Notes: generated by a model from the sequence alone, not told the origin. 64,000 nt of DNA from Candidatus Zhuqueibacterota bacterium (GCA_022616415.1 JAKEEU010000368.1:21312-85311); one strand, 5' to 3'. Positions 41,345-51,828 are shown, counted from the stretch's first letter. Translations and numbers: made by a program.

Positions 41345-42880
41345 CTATGCCTCCGGCGGGCGCAGCTTCAGCCGCTTCATCTTGTACCGCATCACGCGCT
41401 CAGAAATCTTCAAAGCGCGCGCGGCTTCGGTCTGGTTCCAATGATGATGGCGCAAGACTTTGAGCAGAATTTCACGCTCATAATCTGCCAAAAGTTTCGG
41501 CAGATTTCCGGACAGAGGCACGGCAAAAGCCTCGCGTTGCGCCTCGGGAAAAGCCAGCTCGTAGGGAAGGTGCTCGGGCAACAAAGCAGCATCATTATTT
41601 CCCGCCAGAATCACGGCGCGCTCCATGACATTTTCCAGTTCGCGCACATTGCCCGGCCAGGGATAGCGCTCCAGAATTTGTATCGCGGACGCCGCCAAGT
41701 GGCGCAGCTTTTTGCCATGCCGCTCCGCAAAGCGCTGCAGAAAATGCGTGGCCAGCATCGGAATGTCTTCGACGCGATCGCGAAGCGCGGGCAAATGAAT
41801 GGGGACGACGTTCAAGCGATAGTAGAGATCGGAGCGAAACTCGCCCGCCGATATTTTCTTCTGCAGATCAACAGAGGCGGCGGTGACGATGCGGGCATCC
41901 ACTTTGCGCGCCTGGTTCGATCCCAAAGGCCGAATCTCTCCCTCTTGCAGCGCGCGGAGCAACTTGGCTTGTGTCTCGAGGCTCATGTTGGCGATCTCGT
42001 CGAGGAAGAGCGTGCCGGTATTGGCTTCCTCGAATAAGCCGCGGCGATCCCGATTCGCGCCGGTGAAAGCGCCGCGCACATAACCGAAGAGCTCGCTTTC
42101 CAACAGATTCGCTGGCAACGCCCCACAATCGACCGCCACGAAAGGTGCAGCCTGGCGCGGGCCGGCATAGTGGATGACTTTCGCGATCAGCTCTTTGCCG
42201 GTGCCGCTCTCGCCATGAATAAGGATGCGGCCATCGGTAGGGATGATACGATCCAAAACGCTGAACACTTCTTTCATCGCGGCGCCGCGACCGATGATGC
42301 CGTGAATACCGAAGCGCTCCGGGATCTCTTGCCGCAGGCGATCATAATCATTGAAAAGCTGTTCGCGAATATGCGCCTGTTCGATGAACCCGGCAATCTC
42401 CCTCGCGAGCAGGTCAACCAGCCGCTGATCTTTCATGGAAAAAGGCGCGGTCGCCGGCGCGCGAATTAAATTTACCACACCGATGACTTGCTCTTGCACG
42501 ATGAGCGGCACGGCGAGAACCGAGCGAATTCCAGCATAGCGTTCGGCGGCTTTGCCGAGATCAAGCGTGGAGGCAAGATCATTCGTCAACAAGGCCTGCT
42601 TGTGCTTCAGCACCCAGCCGGTGAGCAAATCGTCAAGGCGGCTATCGAGCCATCCGTCTCTGGCGCCGGCTCGGCGGATCAGCGTGCGCCGGCTCATTGT
42701 CGAGGTTGGCCGCAACAGTTGAATGGAGCCTTCGTCAGCTTGCGCTAAATCGACAAACTCCGCCATAAGCTGCTCGACAGCATCTTCAACCCGCTGCGCT
42801 TTACTCAGTAGGAGTGCGATGCGATTGGCGGCCTTGAGCACCAGAAGCTGATCGCGCATGTCATCATTGGCACTGATCAT
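41345..42880 (-). CDS. GAF-domain sigma-54 activator (enhancer-binding protein)
   Basis: 511 residues: GAF domain (about 10-170), AAA+ domain with Walker A GESGTGKE (about 223), GAFTGA (about 270) for sigma-54 contact, Walker B TLFLDEIANM, GSNQARKVDARI, and a Fis-type HTH (NQTEAARALKISERVMRYKM) at the C-terminus. It is a paralogue of 11002-12513 and, like it, lies just downstream of a TPR kinase (43004-45598, gap 123 bases). I chose ATG 42880; an upstream TTG at 42889 has poorer RBS spacing. Confidence 0.92.
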   Translation of the reverse strand: MISANDDMRDQLLVLKAANRIALLLSKAQRVEDAVEQLMAEFVDLAQADEGSIQLLRPTSTMSRRTLIRRAGARDGWLDSRLDDLLTGWVLKHKQALLTNDLASTLDLGKAAERYAGIRSVLAVPLIVQEQVIGVVNLIRAPATAPFSMKDQRLVDLLAREIAGFIEQAHIREQLFNDYDRLRQEIPERFGIHGIIGRGAAMKEVFSVLDRIIPTDGRILIHGESGTGKELIAKVIHYAGPRQAAPFVAVDCGALPANLLESELFGYVRGAFTGANRDRRGLFEEANTGTLFLDEIANMSLETQAKLLRALQEGEIRPLGSNQARKVDARIVTAASVDLQKKISAGEFRSDLYYRLNVVPIHLPALRDRVEDIPMLATHFLQRFAERHGKKLRHLAASAIQILERYPWPGNVRELENVMERAVILAGNNDAALLPEHLPYELAFPEAQREAFAVPLSGNLPKLLADYEREILLKVLRHHHWNQTEAARALKISERVMRYKMKRLKLRPPEA

Positions 42881-43003
42881 AGGCGTCAACTCTATTCTTT
42901 GAAAACAAGTATTGTGTTTCGTAAAGCGTGAAGCACAGTTCGCTCGTCGCTCTTCTCCTTCGGGCCTTACGCTTTCCGCTTCTCGCTCTACGGAACCTTT
43001 ACG

Positions 43004-45598
43004 CTATCCCTTCGGCTTCATCAGCTCCTGAAAGGGCGGATAGTCCCGCATCGATTCCAGATCCATGTCACGGGAAACATGGGCGCCATAATTATAACCC
43101 TGGGCGAACGCCTCGCGCAGCAGCGTGACGGCCCGCTCGCGTTCTCCTGACAGGGCAGCGATTTTGGCGCGCCAATAGGTATGGTTTCCAGAGAGGTAGG
43201 GGCGCTGGAGCCGCTGCAACTGCTCGGCAATTCGGCGTGCCCTTTCCACTTCGCCCCGTCTGGCGGCTATTGTACCAAGATGACCCTGGTAATCAATATG
43301 GCTGGAATCTTCGACGGCCAGTTTCTCAAAAAGTGCTTGCGCCTCTTCCCACCGCTCTGCCATGTACAATGTCCGGCCGAGGCCATAGCGATGACTTGCC
43401 GTCGCTGCTTCTTTAGATGGCCGGTTCTGATACCAGCTTATGGCGCGGTCAAGCACGGCAAAGGCCGCTTGTCGATGCCCATGCTCCCGCAGCTCGGCAG
43501 CCGTTTGTTCCATCACTCGAGTTGGCGTCCATTCCCCTTGCGGCGGCAGCGCCAGGCCTTCGTCCAATCGTTCATTCCCCTCTTCGATGCGTCCTAATGC
43601 GGCCAAAGCGCGCGCTTCGTAAGCAAGGATTCTGAGCATATCCGGATACTGGCGGCGACCGTGTTGCGCTGCTTTCAGTTCTTGCCGGTGATCTCCCAAC
43701 GTATGATAAGCTGCGGTCAAAACTGCATAATAGGAAGCCCACCCCTTCATCAGTCCTCGCTCCGGATCAATCTGCGCAAAAACCTCGACGGTTTCTCGAG
43801 GGCGATTAACCTGCAGTGCATTATACCCGAGTTGGTAAAGAGCAAGATCCCAACTGGGCGTCGTTTCTACGAGCTGGCGTATGGCCCCGAGGGCGCCAGC
43901 TTTATTTCCTTGCAATTCCGCCCGCAACCAATCCGTCAAGTGCCGTTCTATGGGAGTTATTCGCTCGCGTGCTTGGTTTACAATGCGGATCATCGAATCG
44001 GCCTGTATGTGCCGATCCAGATTATTGTACGCCGCGGCTGCCAAGAAAAGGGGGGCCATGAACGTGGAGTCAAAGGTGGCCGCCCGCTCAAGGTGGTGAA
44101 TCGCTTCCCGAAATTCCAAGCGAAGGTACAACTCCAACCCTTCGATGTAGGCTTGATAAGCTTCGAAGCTGGGCGGTTGGCTGATCATATGTGCCAAGGA
44201 ACTCATGCGGGGGTTTATATGCATGGCGAGCGTGACCATGACGCGCTGCCGCAAGCGTTCAATCGCCTCCATGGGATTCTGCAGTGATCCACTCACCGGC
44301 TCTACCGCATGAAGCAGTTTTTTCTGCTGCACATCCATCATCTGCGCCTGGAACTGAATCGACTCACCGTGTTTGTAGTAAGCCCCCGAGATGACCTTTC
44401 CCGCGCCGGTTTGCTCGGCTAACGCACGAACCTGAACGACGCCAAAACCCGCTCCTGCGGCGGCTTTGATCTCCTGGGAAGCTACCAAGGCTGAGACAGA
44501 AGGCACGACTTCCACCAGTCCGGTATGCGATATGGCCTGGGTAATCCAATCCGCTGCCATGTTACCCAACGGATCGAGAGCGGGGTCACCGGTTCGGTTT
44601 TCGAAAACGGCTACTACGACGCGGTTCGGATGGAGCTTTGGGCCACGATTCTGAAAGCGCCGAAAGACAACGCCAACGATAACGGCCAGCACCAGTAGTG
44701 CGGCGATCATCGCTATCCTTGTCCGACGTGCCTTGACAGCTCTTTGGACCCTGCTTGGCCGGTGTGATGAGGTCCCGAATTCAAGTTCTCTGGCAACGGA
44801 TTTTAAGTCGACCAGCATTTCATCCACATGCTGGTAACGTTCATCCGCACATTTTGCCATCGCCTTGCTCACCATCCGTTCCAATTCCATCGGCACACCG
44901 GTGCGCAAGCTGGCAATCGGCTTTGGCGTTTCATGCAAAATGGAATAAATAACTGCCTGCTCGTACTCGCTCCAAAAAGGCAGCTTGCCGGTGAGCATTT
45001 CGTACACGACAACGCCCAGCGACCAGATGTCGGTGCGAGCATCGACATCTTCGCCACGCGCCTGCTCCGGCGACATATACACGACGGTGCCGAGAGTCAT
45101 GTTGGCTTTGGTGAGTCGCGATTGCCCGGCGAGCTTGGCAAGGCCAAAATCCACAATCTTTACGATGCCGTCGTTGGTTACAAAGAGATTCGCCGGCTTA
45201 ATGTCGCGATGCTCAATTCCTTTTTCATGCGCCTTTGCTAAGCCTTGTGCAATCTGAATGGCAATCTCTACTGCTTCTGCCACTGCCAACTGCCCACTGG
45301 CCACTTTCTTTTTCAGCGTTTCGCCCTCATAATAGGCCATCGCAATAAACATCTGCCCGTCTTCGGTCTCGTCAATTTCATGAATCGTGCAGATATTGGG
45401 ATGATCCAGCGCCGAGGCAGCTTTAGCCTCGTGAATGAAACGCTTCTTCTCTTCTTCATCCGCGTTGAGATGATGGGGAAGAAACTTCAAGGCGACGAAG
45501 CGGTCGAGCTTGAGGTCTTGGGCTTTGTAGACGACGCCCATGCCCCCGCCGCCGAGCTTTTCGAGGATTTTGTAGTGGGAGATGGTTTTGCCAACCAT
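43004..45598 (-). CDS. Membrane Ser/Thr kinase with TolB-like domain and TPRs
   Basis: 864 residues from ATG 45598 (GGAGG 6 bases upstream). Kinase: GGGGMGVVYKAQD, VALKFL, ERRD-type catalytic loop EHRDIKPAN (129-137), DFG (150-152), YMSPEQARGE. Membrane helix about 295-312 (IAMIAALLVLAVIVGVVF). A TolB-like sensor (VVVAVFENRTGDPALDPLGN) and TPRs (EAIHHLERAATFDSTFMAPL, EEAQALFEKLAVEDSSHIDY) follow. It precedes the second GAF/sigma-54 activator. Confidence 0.92.
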   Translation of the reverse strand: MVGKTISHYKILEKLGGGGMGVVYKAQDLKLDRFVALKFLPHHLNADEEEKKRFIHEAKAASALDHPNICTIHEIDETEDGQMFIAMAYYEGETLKKKVASGQLAVAEAVEIAIQIAQGLAKAHEKGIEHRDIKPANLFVTNDGIVKIVDFGLAKLAGQSRLTKANMTLGTVVYMSPEQARGEDVDARTDIWSLGVVVYEMLTGKLPFWSEYEQAVIYSILHETPKPIASLRTGVPMELERMVSKAMAKCADERYQHVDEMLVDLKSVARELEFGTSSHRPSRVQRAVKARRTRIAMIAALLVLAVIVGVVFRRFQNRGPKLHPNRVVVAVFENRTGDPALDPLGNMAADWITQAISHTGLVEVVPSVSALVASQEIKAAAGAGFGVVQVRALAEQTGAGKVISGAYYKHGESIQFQAQMMDVQQKKLLHAVEPVSGSLQNPMEAIERLRQRVMVTLAMHINPRMSSLAHMISQPPSFEAYQAYIEGLELYLRLEFREAIHHLERAATFDSTFMAPLFLAAAAYNNLDRHIQADSMIRIVNQARERITPIERHLTDWLRAELQGNKAGALGAIRQLVETTPSWDLALYQLGYNALQVNRPRETVEVFAQIDPERGLMKGWASYYAVLTAAYHTLGDHRQELKAAQHGRRQYPDMLRILAYEARALAALGRIEEGNERLDEGLALPPQGEWTPTRVMEQTAAELREHGHRQAAFAVLDRAISWYQNRPSKEAATASHRYGLGRTLYMAERWEEAQALFEKLAVEDSSHIDYQGHLGTIAARRGEVERARRIAEQLQRLQRPYLSGNHTYWRAKIAALSGERERAVTLLREAFAQGYNYGAHVSRDMDLESMRDYPPFQELMKPKG

Positions 45599-45641
45599 GA
45601 CATACCTCCGTGTCGAAGGCCTACGGCCATTTGAAAAAATA

Positions 45642-48600
45642 TTACATTGCCCGCATCTGCTTGAGGGCCGAGCGCGCTTGCGCGACCATGGTTTCCGCCC
45701 CAAGCTTGATAAAGGTGGGCAAAGCGTTCCGCAAAGCGGAACTGGCAGTCAGATAATCTTTGAGCCGGCCTCTCCGCATGAGCACGAAGGCGCGGAAGAG
45801 ATCGCTGCGTGCGATTTCATAATCTTGCCGGATGGCCTGAAATTCTTTCTTCGCTTGTTTAAGCTTGTCAAAGGCAGAATCCCACTGTTCGAGTAGTCCA
45901 TGCAACATGCCCTGGGCCTGGTAAGTGAGGCCGAGAAAAAAATGGCTGCCAAATGCCTTGGCAGATTCCTCCGCCTTCGCCGCATAAAAGCGCGCTTTGT
46001 CCATGTCCCCATTGACCGCGAAGCCCATGGTCGAGATGGGATAAAGCATGACGTTGCAAGTGACGCATAAGCCGTGATTGGCCTCCACCGCCAAGCCTGC
46101 TTCTACCGCCTCACGCACGCCGGTATAATCGCCTGCTTCCATGCGATTGCGTCCCAGCGTCGCATACAAACGCACGAGGCAATGCGGCTTCATCATCGCG
46201 CGTTCGGCAATGCGCAAACCCTCGTGCAGATAGCCGCGTGCTTCATCTAAACGACCAAGCGCCGTGGCTACTACACCCATCCGCTGCAGCGCACTTGCCT
46301 CGCCGGCAAAGGCCTCGAGCCGAGCATAAAGCTCGCGCGCCTTGCTCAAATTGGAGAGCGCGTCATGAAAACGGCCTTGCGAGTATTCGGCCGTGCCGAT
46401 GAAAAGCGTGCACATCGCCAGCGCGCGGCTGGCGCCGATGTCTTGCGCCTGCTTTTGCATACGCCGCGCAAATTCCAACGCGTTTTGATAAGGCTCATCA
46501 CCATACAGGTGATACTCGCACAGTCAAAGGTGAACATCAGAAACATCGGCAAGGTATCGATTCAGGTCGACGCGGCTGAGGCGCTGCGCTTCATACTCGA
46601 GGCCGTGCCGCCACTCGCCGAGGGGAGCGCAACAGAGCGCCATCATCTCATAAGCTTTTGCGGCGTCTCCCGACGCGTCGGGGCCGAGCGCCTCAGCAAC
46701 ACTCAAGCTCTCCCGCGCTATCTCCAGCGCTTCGGCAAATTCATTGCGCTGCCAATGATAATGCGCCAGGGTGTATTGCAAGCGCACCCATTCCAAATCG
46801 CGAGTAGCCGGTGCCAACGCGATTGCTTCCGACAAATGCCGCCACGCACTCTCCAAATTTCCCGCCAGCGTGTACCGATAAGCCGCTTTCCGCCACAGCC
46901 GGCGAATGTCTGCCATCTCACTTCCGGAAATCGCCGCTTCAAAATGCGCCGCGCTCTCTTGCTCTTTGCCCAGCATGCCAAGCTGATCGCCCAAGCTTTC
47001 GTGCAACTTGGCGGCATGCGCGCCGTCATTCAGCTTCAGCGCCTGTTCATAGTAATTAATCGCGATCTCGTGCGCATACAGCGCCGAGGCGCGATCACCT
47101 GCCATGATGAGATAGGTTATCGCCGGTTTGGCGTTGTCGCTGCGCAGGTAGTGATCGGCAATTGCTTCAACCGGCAACGCCGCATCATTATGATATAAAA
47201 CCTCCAATGTCTTGGCCACTTGTCCATGCAAATAGCGCTGCCTGGTTTGCGACATCTGCTGGTAAACCGCTTCGTGAAACAACGGGTGGACGAAGCTGAA
47301 CGTCAATCCCGATTCTTTCAACAAGCGCACACTTATAGTCTCGTCGAGCAAATCCAAAATCTCGGCGCTCGGAAGCTGCAGAATATTCTCGAGCAAATTC
47401 AGGTTGGTTTGCTGGCCGGCGACGGCAACCACCTGCAAAAGTGATTGCGCCTTGGGGGATAAACCGTTCCATTTTTGCGCCAATAAGACTTGCAAGGAAG
47501 GAGGAAGATAAGGCTTGGTGATCGTGCCCGCACGCCAGACGCCATCCTGCAGCGTGATCTCTCCGGCTTTTTTCAATTGGCCGACCATTTCAACGGCAAA
47601 GAGGGGATTGCCTTCTGTAAAAGAAAAAACTTCGTTGGCGAACGCCGCCTCCACTTCACCTTTCTCCAACGATTGCTGCAAGAGTTGCTGATGCTCGGCC
47701 TCCGAGAGCGGTTGCAAGAAAATGGTGTCGGCAAGGCGGCCACGATTCAGTGCCGCGAGCAGCGTCGTCAACTCAGTGGAAATCTCCGGCTCGGCGGAAC
47801 GGCATGTGCCGACCAGCAAAAGAGGAAAATCAGCGGCGTTGCGCGCCAGATAATTAAAAAGTTTTATGGTGCCGTTATCGGCAAAATGCAGGTCTTCTAA
47901 AATCATCACCACTGGCGTCGAGTCCGCCAGCACTTTGAGAAAACGCAGCAATCCGGCAAAGAGATAACTCTGCGCCGCCGCGTCAGTTTGAGCCGATGGC
48001 GCCGGGGCGGATGGCAATTCCGGAATGGCGGCGGCCAGTTCTGCCGGAATCAGATGCGCGTGCTGCGGCGAAGTGTTAATGGCCAGGCGCAGGGCCTCGA
48101 CGAACGGGCTGTAGGGCAATTCCCTTTCCTGCTCGTAGGCGCTGCCCATCAGCGGATGATAACCGCGCAACTCTGCCAAATAAAAAATTTCTTGCGCCAA
48201 TCGCGTCTTGCCAATGCCGGCCATGCCCTGTAGCAACAACACCTCGCCTTTGCCCTGCGTTAGATGATCGAGAAGCGTTGCGACCATCTTCAGCTCATTT
48301 TGCCGTCCCACCATCGGGCTGCGTTTGTGCAGCACCGAAGCCGGTTTTGCCGTGCCAGCCTTTTTCGGTGCGGCTTGCGGCGCCGGTTGAATTTTGCCTT
48401 CACGAATGGTTTTCAAGAGCGCAACGGTTTCCGCCGAAGGCTTGGTGTCGAGCTCCTTCGCGAGAATTTCCTCGCAGCGCTTATATTGATGCAACGCCTG
48501 TGAGCGATTGCCCTGCAGCGCAAAGGCGCGCATCAAGCCTTGATGTGCGGTTTCATCGAGCGGGTCAATGCCGAGAACGCGGCGAAAAGCCTCGGCGGCA

Positions 48601-49151
48601 TCGGCAAAATCACCGGCGTCGATATGCTTCTGCCCGAGGGCGATGAGCAATTCCAAAAACTGCACGCGTGCCGATTCGCGCCGCTCTTCCGTCCAGCTTT
48701 CGTAAAGATCAGCAGGCAGCAAATCTCCGGTGTAGCTGGCCACGGCGTGTTGATAAGAAGAGAGCGTTTTGTTCCGGCGCGCTTCCTGCGCCAGATGTTG
48801 GAAGGCGTCGAGATCGGTGTGCACCTCTGCCGGCGCGGTCAACTTGAGGGTTTCATCTTTATAAACCAGCAGCTCATCGGGAACAAGATCAACCGTCGTG
48901 GCCTCAAAAGCTTTTCGAATGTAGTGAATGGACTTGTACATCTGCGCTGCCGCCGCAGCGGGATCCAGCTCCGGCCAAAGGGCATCAATCGCCTGATCGC
49001 GATGCAATTGATGTTTTGGCTTGATGGCGAGCAGCTTCAGCAGGCTCAGCGCTTTTCGGCTCTTGAAGGCCGCTTCGGGTATTTCCCGTTCTCCCAGATA
49101 AAGGCAAAATCTCCCGAGCAGAGAAAAGCAAATGCCGGGTGACGAATTCAT
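45642..49151 (-). CDS. BTAD/AAA-type transcriptional regulator with TPRs, in-frame TGA at residue 876 (possible Sec or nonsense)
   Basis: Read through the TGA (46524-46526) it encodes 1169 residues. N-terminal winged helix plus BTAD (FCLYLGEREIPEAAFKSRKA, RVLGIDPLDETAHQGLMRAF; 1-250), ATPase with Walker A GMAGIGKT (309-316) and Walker B VVMILEDLH (414-422), then TPRs. The TGA falls in VSDVHL-U-LCEYHLYGDEP. From memory, related regulators read HLCLWEYHLYGD here, so TGA stands for a Cys. The frame stays open for 293 codons after it, with TPR signal throughout (GRFHDALSNLSKARELYARL). A SECIS-like hairpin follows. If TGA is a stop, an 875-residue protein lacking its last TPRs is made. A truncated duplicate lies at 62629-63006. 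Confidence 0.8.
46497..46513 (-). promoter_or_regulatory. SECIS-like hairpin after the regulator's in-frame UGA
   Basis: AUCACC-UGUAU-GGUGAU forms a perfect 6-bp stem 11-27 bases past the UGA, the same distance as in both ArsM-like genes. The loop has one G in its first two bases, the minimum seen in bacterial SECIS elements. It also overlaps codons for YHLYGD, which makes chance pairing more likely than in the ArsM or YeeE cases. Confidence 0.4.
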
Positions 49152-49617
49152 CTGACTTCAGGTTCTTAAATGCGGCTGTTATCTTTTACTATTCCTTGAT
49201 TAAAGGTTTTCTACTTTTCCTTATAAGAGGTCAAGCAACGGAAGAGTAGAAAACCGGCTTTTGTGAGCTTGGGAAGAGGTGTTGGCATGCGCCTCTCCTC
49301 TCCCATCTCCTACAAAGATACACATATTCTTTCGAAAGTCAAGTTCTGACCTTCCCTTACATTTTCCTTTCTCGTCTCGCTTTCGCCCAAGGAATGAAAT
49401 AGGGAAAACGGCAAAATGAGAGCAGCGCGCTCAGCATGATCGTACAAAAACGGGAATGTTTTTTAAAATCGTTTGCATGTCGGAGAACCCCCGACGGCAG
49501 GCCGGTCAGGTCGGCGAAAGCTGCGTGAACAGGCGAACATATCCGCTGTCGCTTTCAAAAGTATTTCATGGGTATAATCTTTCAAAAGCGTAAACGCGAA
49601 TCCGGCGAGAATTAACC
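49152..49617. other. Non-coding stretch, 466 bases
   Basis: No gene found. The first 200 bases are the regulator's upstream region and are duplicated at 63007-63215. The remainder includes a short GC-rich patch (aacccccgacggcaggccgg, about 49486) without clear structure. Confidence 0.6.
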
Positions 49618-49971
49618 TCAAAATGTGAAAACCTTGTCGCTCTCAACTGTCCATTGCCCCAGTTCACTCATGTTGCTAATTTCAACGCCTTCGACCAAGC
49701 TCAGCTCACGTATGCCTCTGGCATCAACACAACTGCCGCAGGCTTTCACTTTGCCGCCCTTGGCAAGGACGGACTTGAGCATGCGCTCGATATTGTAGTA
49801 ACCTTGCGGCGTGTTTTGATTCGGCACGGCGCAGCTCACCGCATCCGCCATTAGGAACACACGAACTTCTACCTCGGGATGTTCCTTTTGCAAAGTCATT
49901 CCCAGGCGTAAAGCGTTGTAGGCTTTCTCCGTGCCATACGGCGCGTCATTGATAAGCAAGAGAATTTTCAT
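49618..49971 (-). CDS. DsrE/DsrF-like sulfur-relay protein
   Basis: 117 residues from ATG 49971 (AAGGA upstream). MKILLLINDAPYGTEKAYNA opens the DsrE fold, and KVKACGSCVDARGIRELSLV carries the CGSCxDARG motif that in DsrE/YchN-type proteins holds the reactive Cys. Such proteins bind persulfide or pass sulfur between partners. It is the last gene of the cluster porin-DsrE, 23 bases after the porin, and shares the region with YeeE/YedE and ArsR-rhodanese, which supports a role in sulfur, or possibly selenium, handling. Confidence 0.88.
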   Translation of the reverse strand: MKILLLINDAPYGTEKAYNALRLGMTLQKEHPEVEVRVFLMADAVSCAVPNQNTPQGYYNIERMLKSVLAKGGKVKACGSCVDARGIRELSLVEGVEISNMSELGQWTVESDKVFTF

Positions 49972-49993
49972 GATTCCGCTTCCTTTTAAAAGT

Positions 49994-51112
49994 TTATAAT
50001 CCAACGGCGAGCTGCAAGGTGACGATGCTTTGGCCATCTTTGTTTTGGTGATCAACAAACGTGTAATCCAAACTTATCTTGCCGTTGTGACCTTTGAGAT
50101 AGTAATTGAGGCCACCGCTGAAAAAGTTGGTATCGCTCTTTTGGTCGACCGCCGCGGTTTCATAGCGCATGTAAGGTTGGACCCGACCCGCGCCGATTTG
50201 GGTCGGCAGATAATAGCCGGCCTGAAGGTAAAAAATTTCGGCATCGTCGCCGGCAGTCAACTGCGAGAAATTGTGCGTCTGGGTGTTATTCCGGAGGTGA
50301 ATGTAGGCCGACTCCACCGTGATAGCGCCCGCGGCCAGCGGATGGTCAAAGAACGCATCAACCGTCCAGGTCAGATTGTCCTGCTGCGTTTGGTTGTTCA
50401 AGGTTAAATCGCTTTGGCTATCCAGGCCGAAGCCCAAACTCAAAATCTTTTTCTGGCCGAGATAGGTGCCCTGGTTGAACCACTCTTTCTCCGGTTCCAG
50501 CAAATTGACCGCCATCCGGCCGGCAAAGCGCAGGTGGTCCTTGGGATTGCTGTTGTCCTCCATGCCCTCCGAAACCATCAGGCGGTATTGGAGGCGGCCG
50601 TCCAACGGATTGCCCCAGAAAGTCACGCCGTCGTCCCGTCCAACTTTGCTGGCATAAAAAATGGCGCCGCGCACTCCGCCCTGAAAAAAGGACAAGTCGG
50701 TGGTCAACAGCGCCTTGGTGGAGGTGGCGCCGTAATTGCGCGTCAGGGGAACGTACATGCGCCCGGCTTGAATCTTAAGAGCCTCGCTCAAATGCAAGGT
50801 AGCCCATGCGTCTCGAAAAGCCAAGCCGCTGCCCAGTCCCAGCGATGGGTTGTCCAAGCCGTCCTGACCATAGCGATCAACCGCAATGTGAGTGAAAAAC
50901 CTCAGATGGTTGGCCGGTTGACCCTTGACGTAGAAATAGGCTCTTCGGGCCATGAAGTCGTTAAGCCCATTGCCGTTCTTGCCATTTTCCACATACTGAT
51001 ACCAGAACTGGGTCCAAAAGCCGATCTCAACTTTTTCTTGAGAGACAGCGTCTTGCCAAAAATCAAAACATAAAACAGAAATCAGAAGCATGAATGAAGT
51101 CGACTTTTTCAT
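49994..51112 (-). CDS. Outer-membrane porin-like beta-barrel protein
   Basis: 372 residues from ATG 51112, which begins a signal peptide (MKKSTSFMLLISVLCFDFW, cleaved near VSQ). The mature protein shows alternating amphipathic strands (FWTQFWYQYVENGKNGNGLN, RRAYFYVKGQPANHLRFFTH, NYYLKGHNGKISLDYTFVDH) and ends in a hydrophobic/aromatic strand (SIVTLQLAVGL), like phosphate-selective-type porins. The ligand cannot be inferred, but position between the DsrE gene and the PIG-L/YeeE genes suggests uptake of a sulfur or selenium oxyanion. Confidence 0.75.
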   Translation of the reverse strand: MKKSTSFMLLISVLCFDFWQDAVSQEKVEIGFWTQFWYQYVENGKNGNGLNDFMARRAYFYVKGQPANHLRFFTHIAVDRYGQDGLDNPSLGLGSGLAFRDAWATLHLSEALKIQAGRMYVPLTRNYGATSTKALLTTDLSFFQGGVRGAIFYASKVGRDDGVTFWGNPLDGRLQYRLMVSEGMEDNSNPKDHLRFAGRMAVNLLEPEKEWFNQGTYLGQKKILSLGFGLDSQSDLTLNNQTQQDNLTWTVDAFFDHPLAAGAITVESAYIHLRNNTQTHNFSQLTAGDDAEIFYLQAGYYLPTQIGAGRVQPYMRYETAAVDQKSDTNFFSGGLNYYLKGHNGKISLDYTFVDHQNKDGQSIVTLQLAVGL

Positions 51113-51200
51113 TGTGAGCAAGCCATTCCTTTCATCAACCATTAACCAATCAAAACGTGATCACTTCGTCAGAATCCACTACCCATCAGGTCAATTGGCA

Positions 51201-51809
51201 CTACCCAAATCTCGCTTTTCCCAAAACGGACAAATCATCTATTAAGACGGGGCTGCGGCAACGAAAAATTTCAGCATATTCCACTCCCACTAAGCCCCCA
51301 AAATAGCGGTCGGCATTTTCAACCCGATTGAGCATTTGCGCTTGTTGTCCTGAAAACACTGACTCATAAGCGGCCATGGCCTGCCGTTTCTTCTCATAAA
51401 CTTTGCTGACATCTATCGCGAAATCGAACCGATTCCAAATTGGCTCCATTCGTCAGTAGTAAAAAAAGAGTCGCTCGATTTCCCACGGCTGCGAGTCGGC
51501 AAGAATCTCTCCGCCTGGAATTTCTTCCCACTTCGGAGGCCGTGAATAAAATATTGCGCCATCGGTGATGTCACGAATGGCTTTGTGATCGGGATGCACG
51601 CCGCAATCCGTCGTCGCGAAAATCCATTTTGGCTGATGCTCGCGAATCAGCTTGGCAACTTGCAAGCGCGCCGCGACGGAATCGAAAATAAAACGATCCT
51701 GCAGGTTGAGCATGACACGATCCACTCCCAAGATTTCAGCCGCCTTATCTGCCTGCTTTCTTCTGATTGCTTCGGTAAGACGTAAAAAGTAAAACGTAAT
51801 GCGTTTCAC
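51201..51809 (-). pseudogene. PIG-L family deacetylase, 5'-truncated, with in-frame TGA
   Basis: Residues read LTEAIRRKQADKAAEILGVD, FATTDCGVHPDHKAIRDITD (metal-site HPDH), EIERLFFYY then TGA (51453-51455), then RMEPIWNRFDFAIDVSKVYE, AMAAYESVFSGQQAQMLNRV and a normal C-terminal end, all in one frame. Compared with complete PIG-L proteins, about 60 N-terminal residues with the AHPDDe metal motif are missing, replaced by the palindrome at 51791-51828. From memory, relatives have Cys at the TGA position (LFF..CRMEP.W). The truncation makes decay likely, so the TGA could be a mutation or a fossil Sec codon. Confidence 0.65.
51420..51436 (-). promoter_or_regulatory. SECIS-like hairpin after the PIG-L UGA
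   Basis: GGAAUCG-GUU-CGAUUUC gives a 7-bp stem (one G-U pair) with a 3-base loop starting with G, 17-33 bases past the UGA. This fits the loose bacterial SECIS rules, but the small loop and the damaged gene keep confidence low. Confidence 0.3.
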
Positions 51810-51828
51810 GTTTTACGCATTACGTTTT
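51791..51828. repeat. 14-bp perfect inverted repeat replacing the PIG-L 5' end
   Basis: aaaacgtaatgcgt and acgcattacgtttt with a 10-base spacer. The right arm contains the stop codon of the YeeE/YedE gene (51820-51822), and the left arm abuts the truncated PIG-L gene. It may act as a hairpin for transcript ending. Confidence 0.7.
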
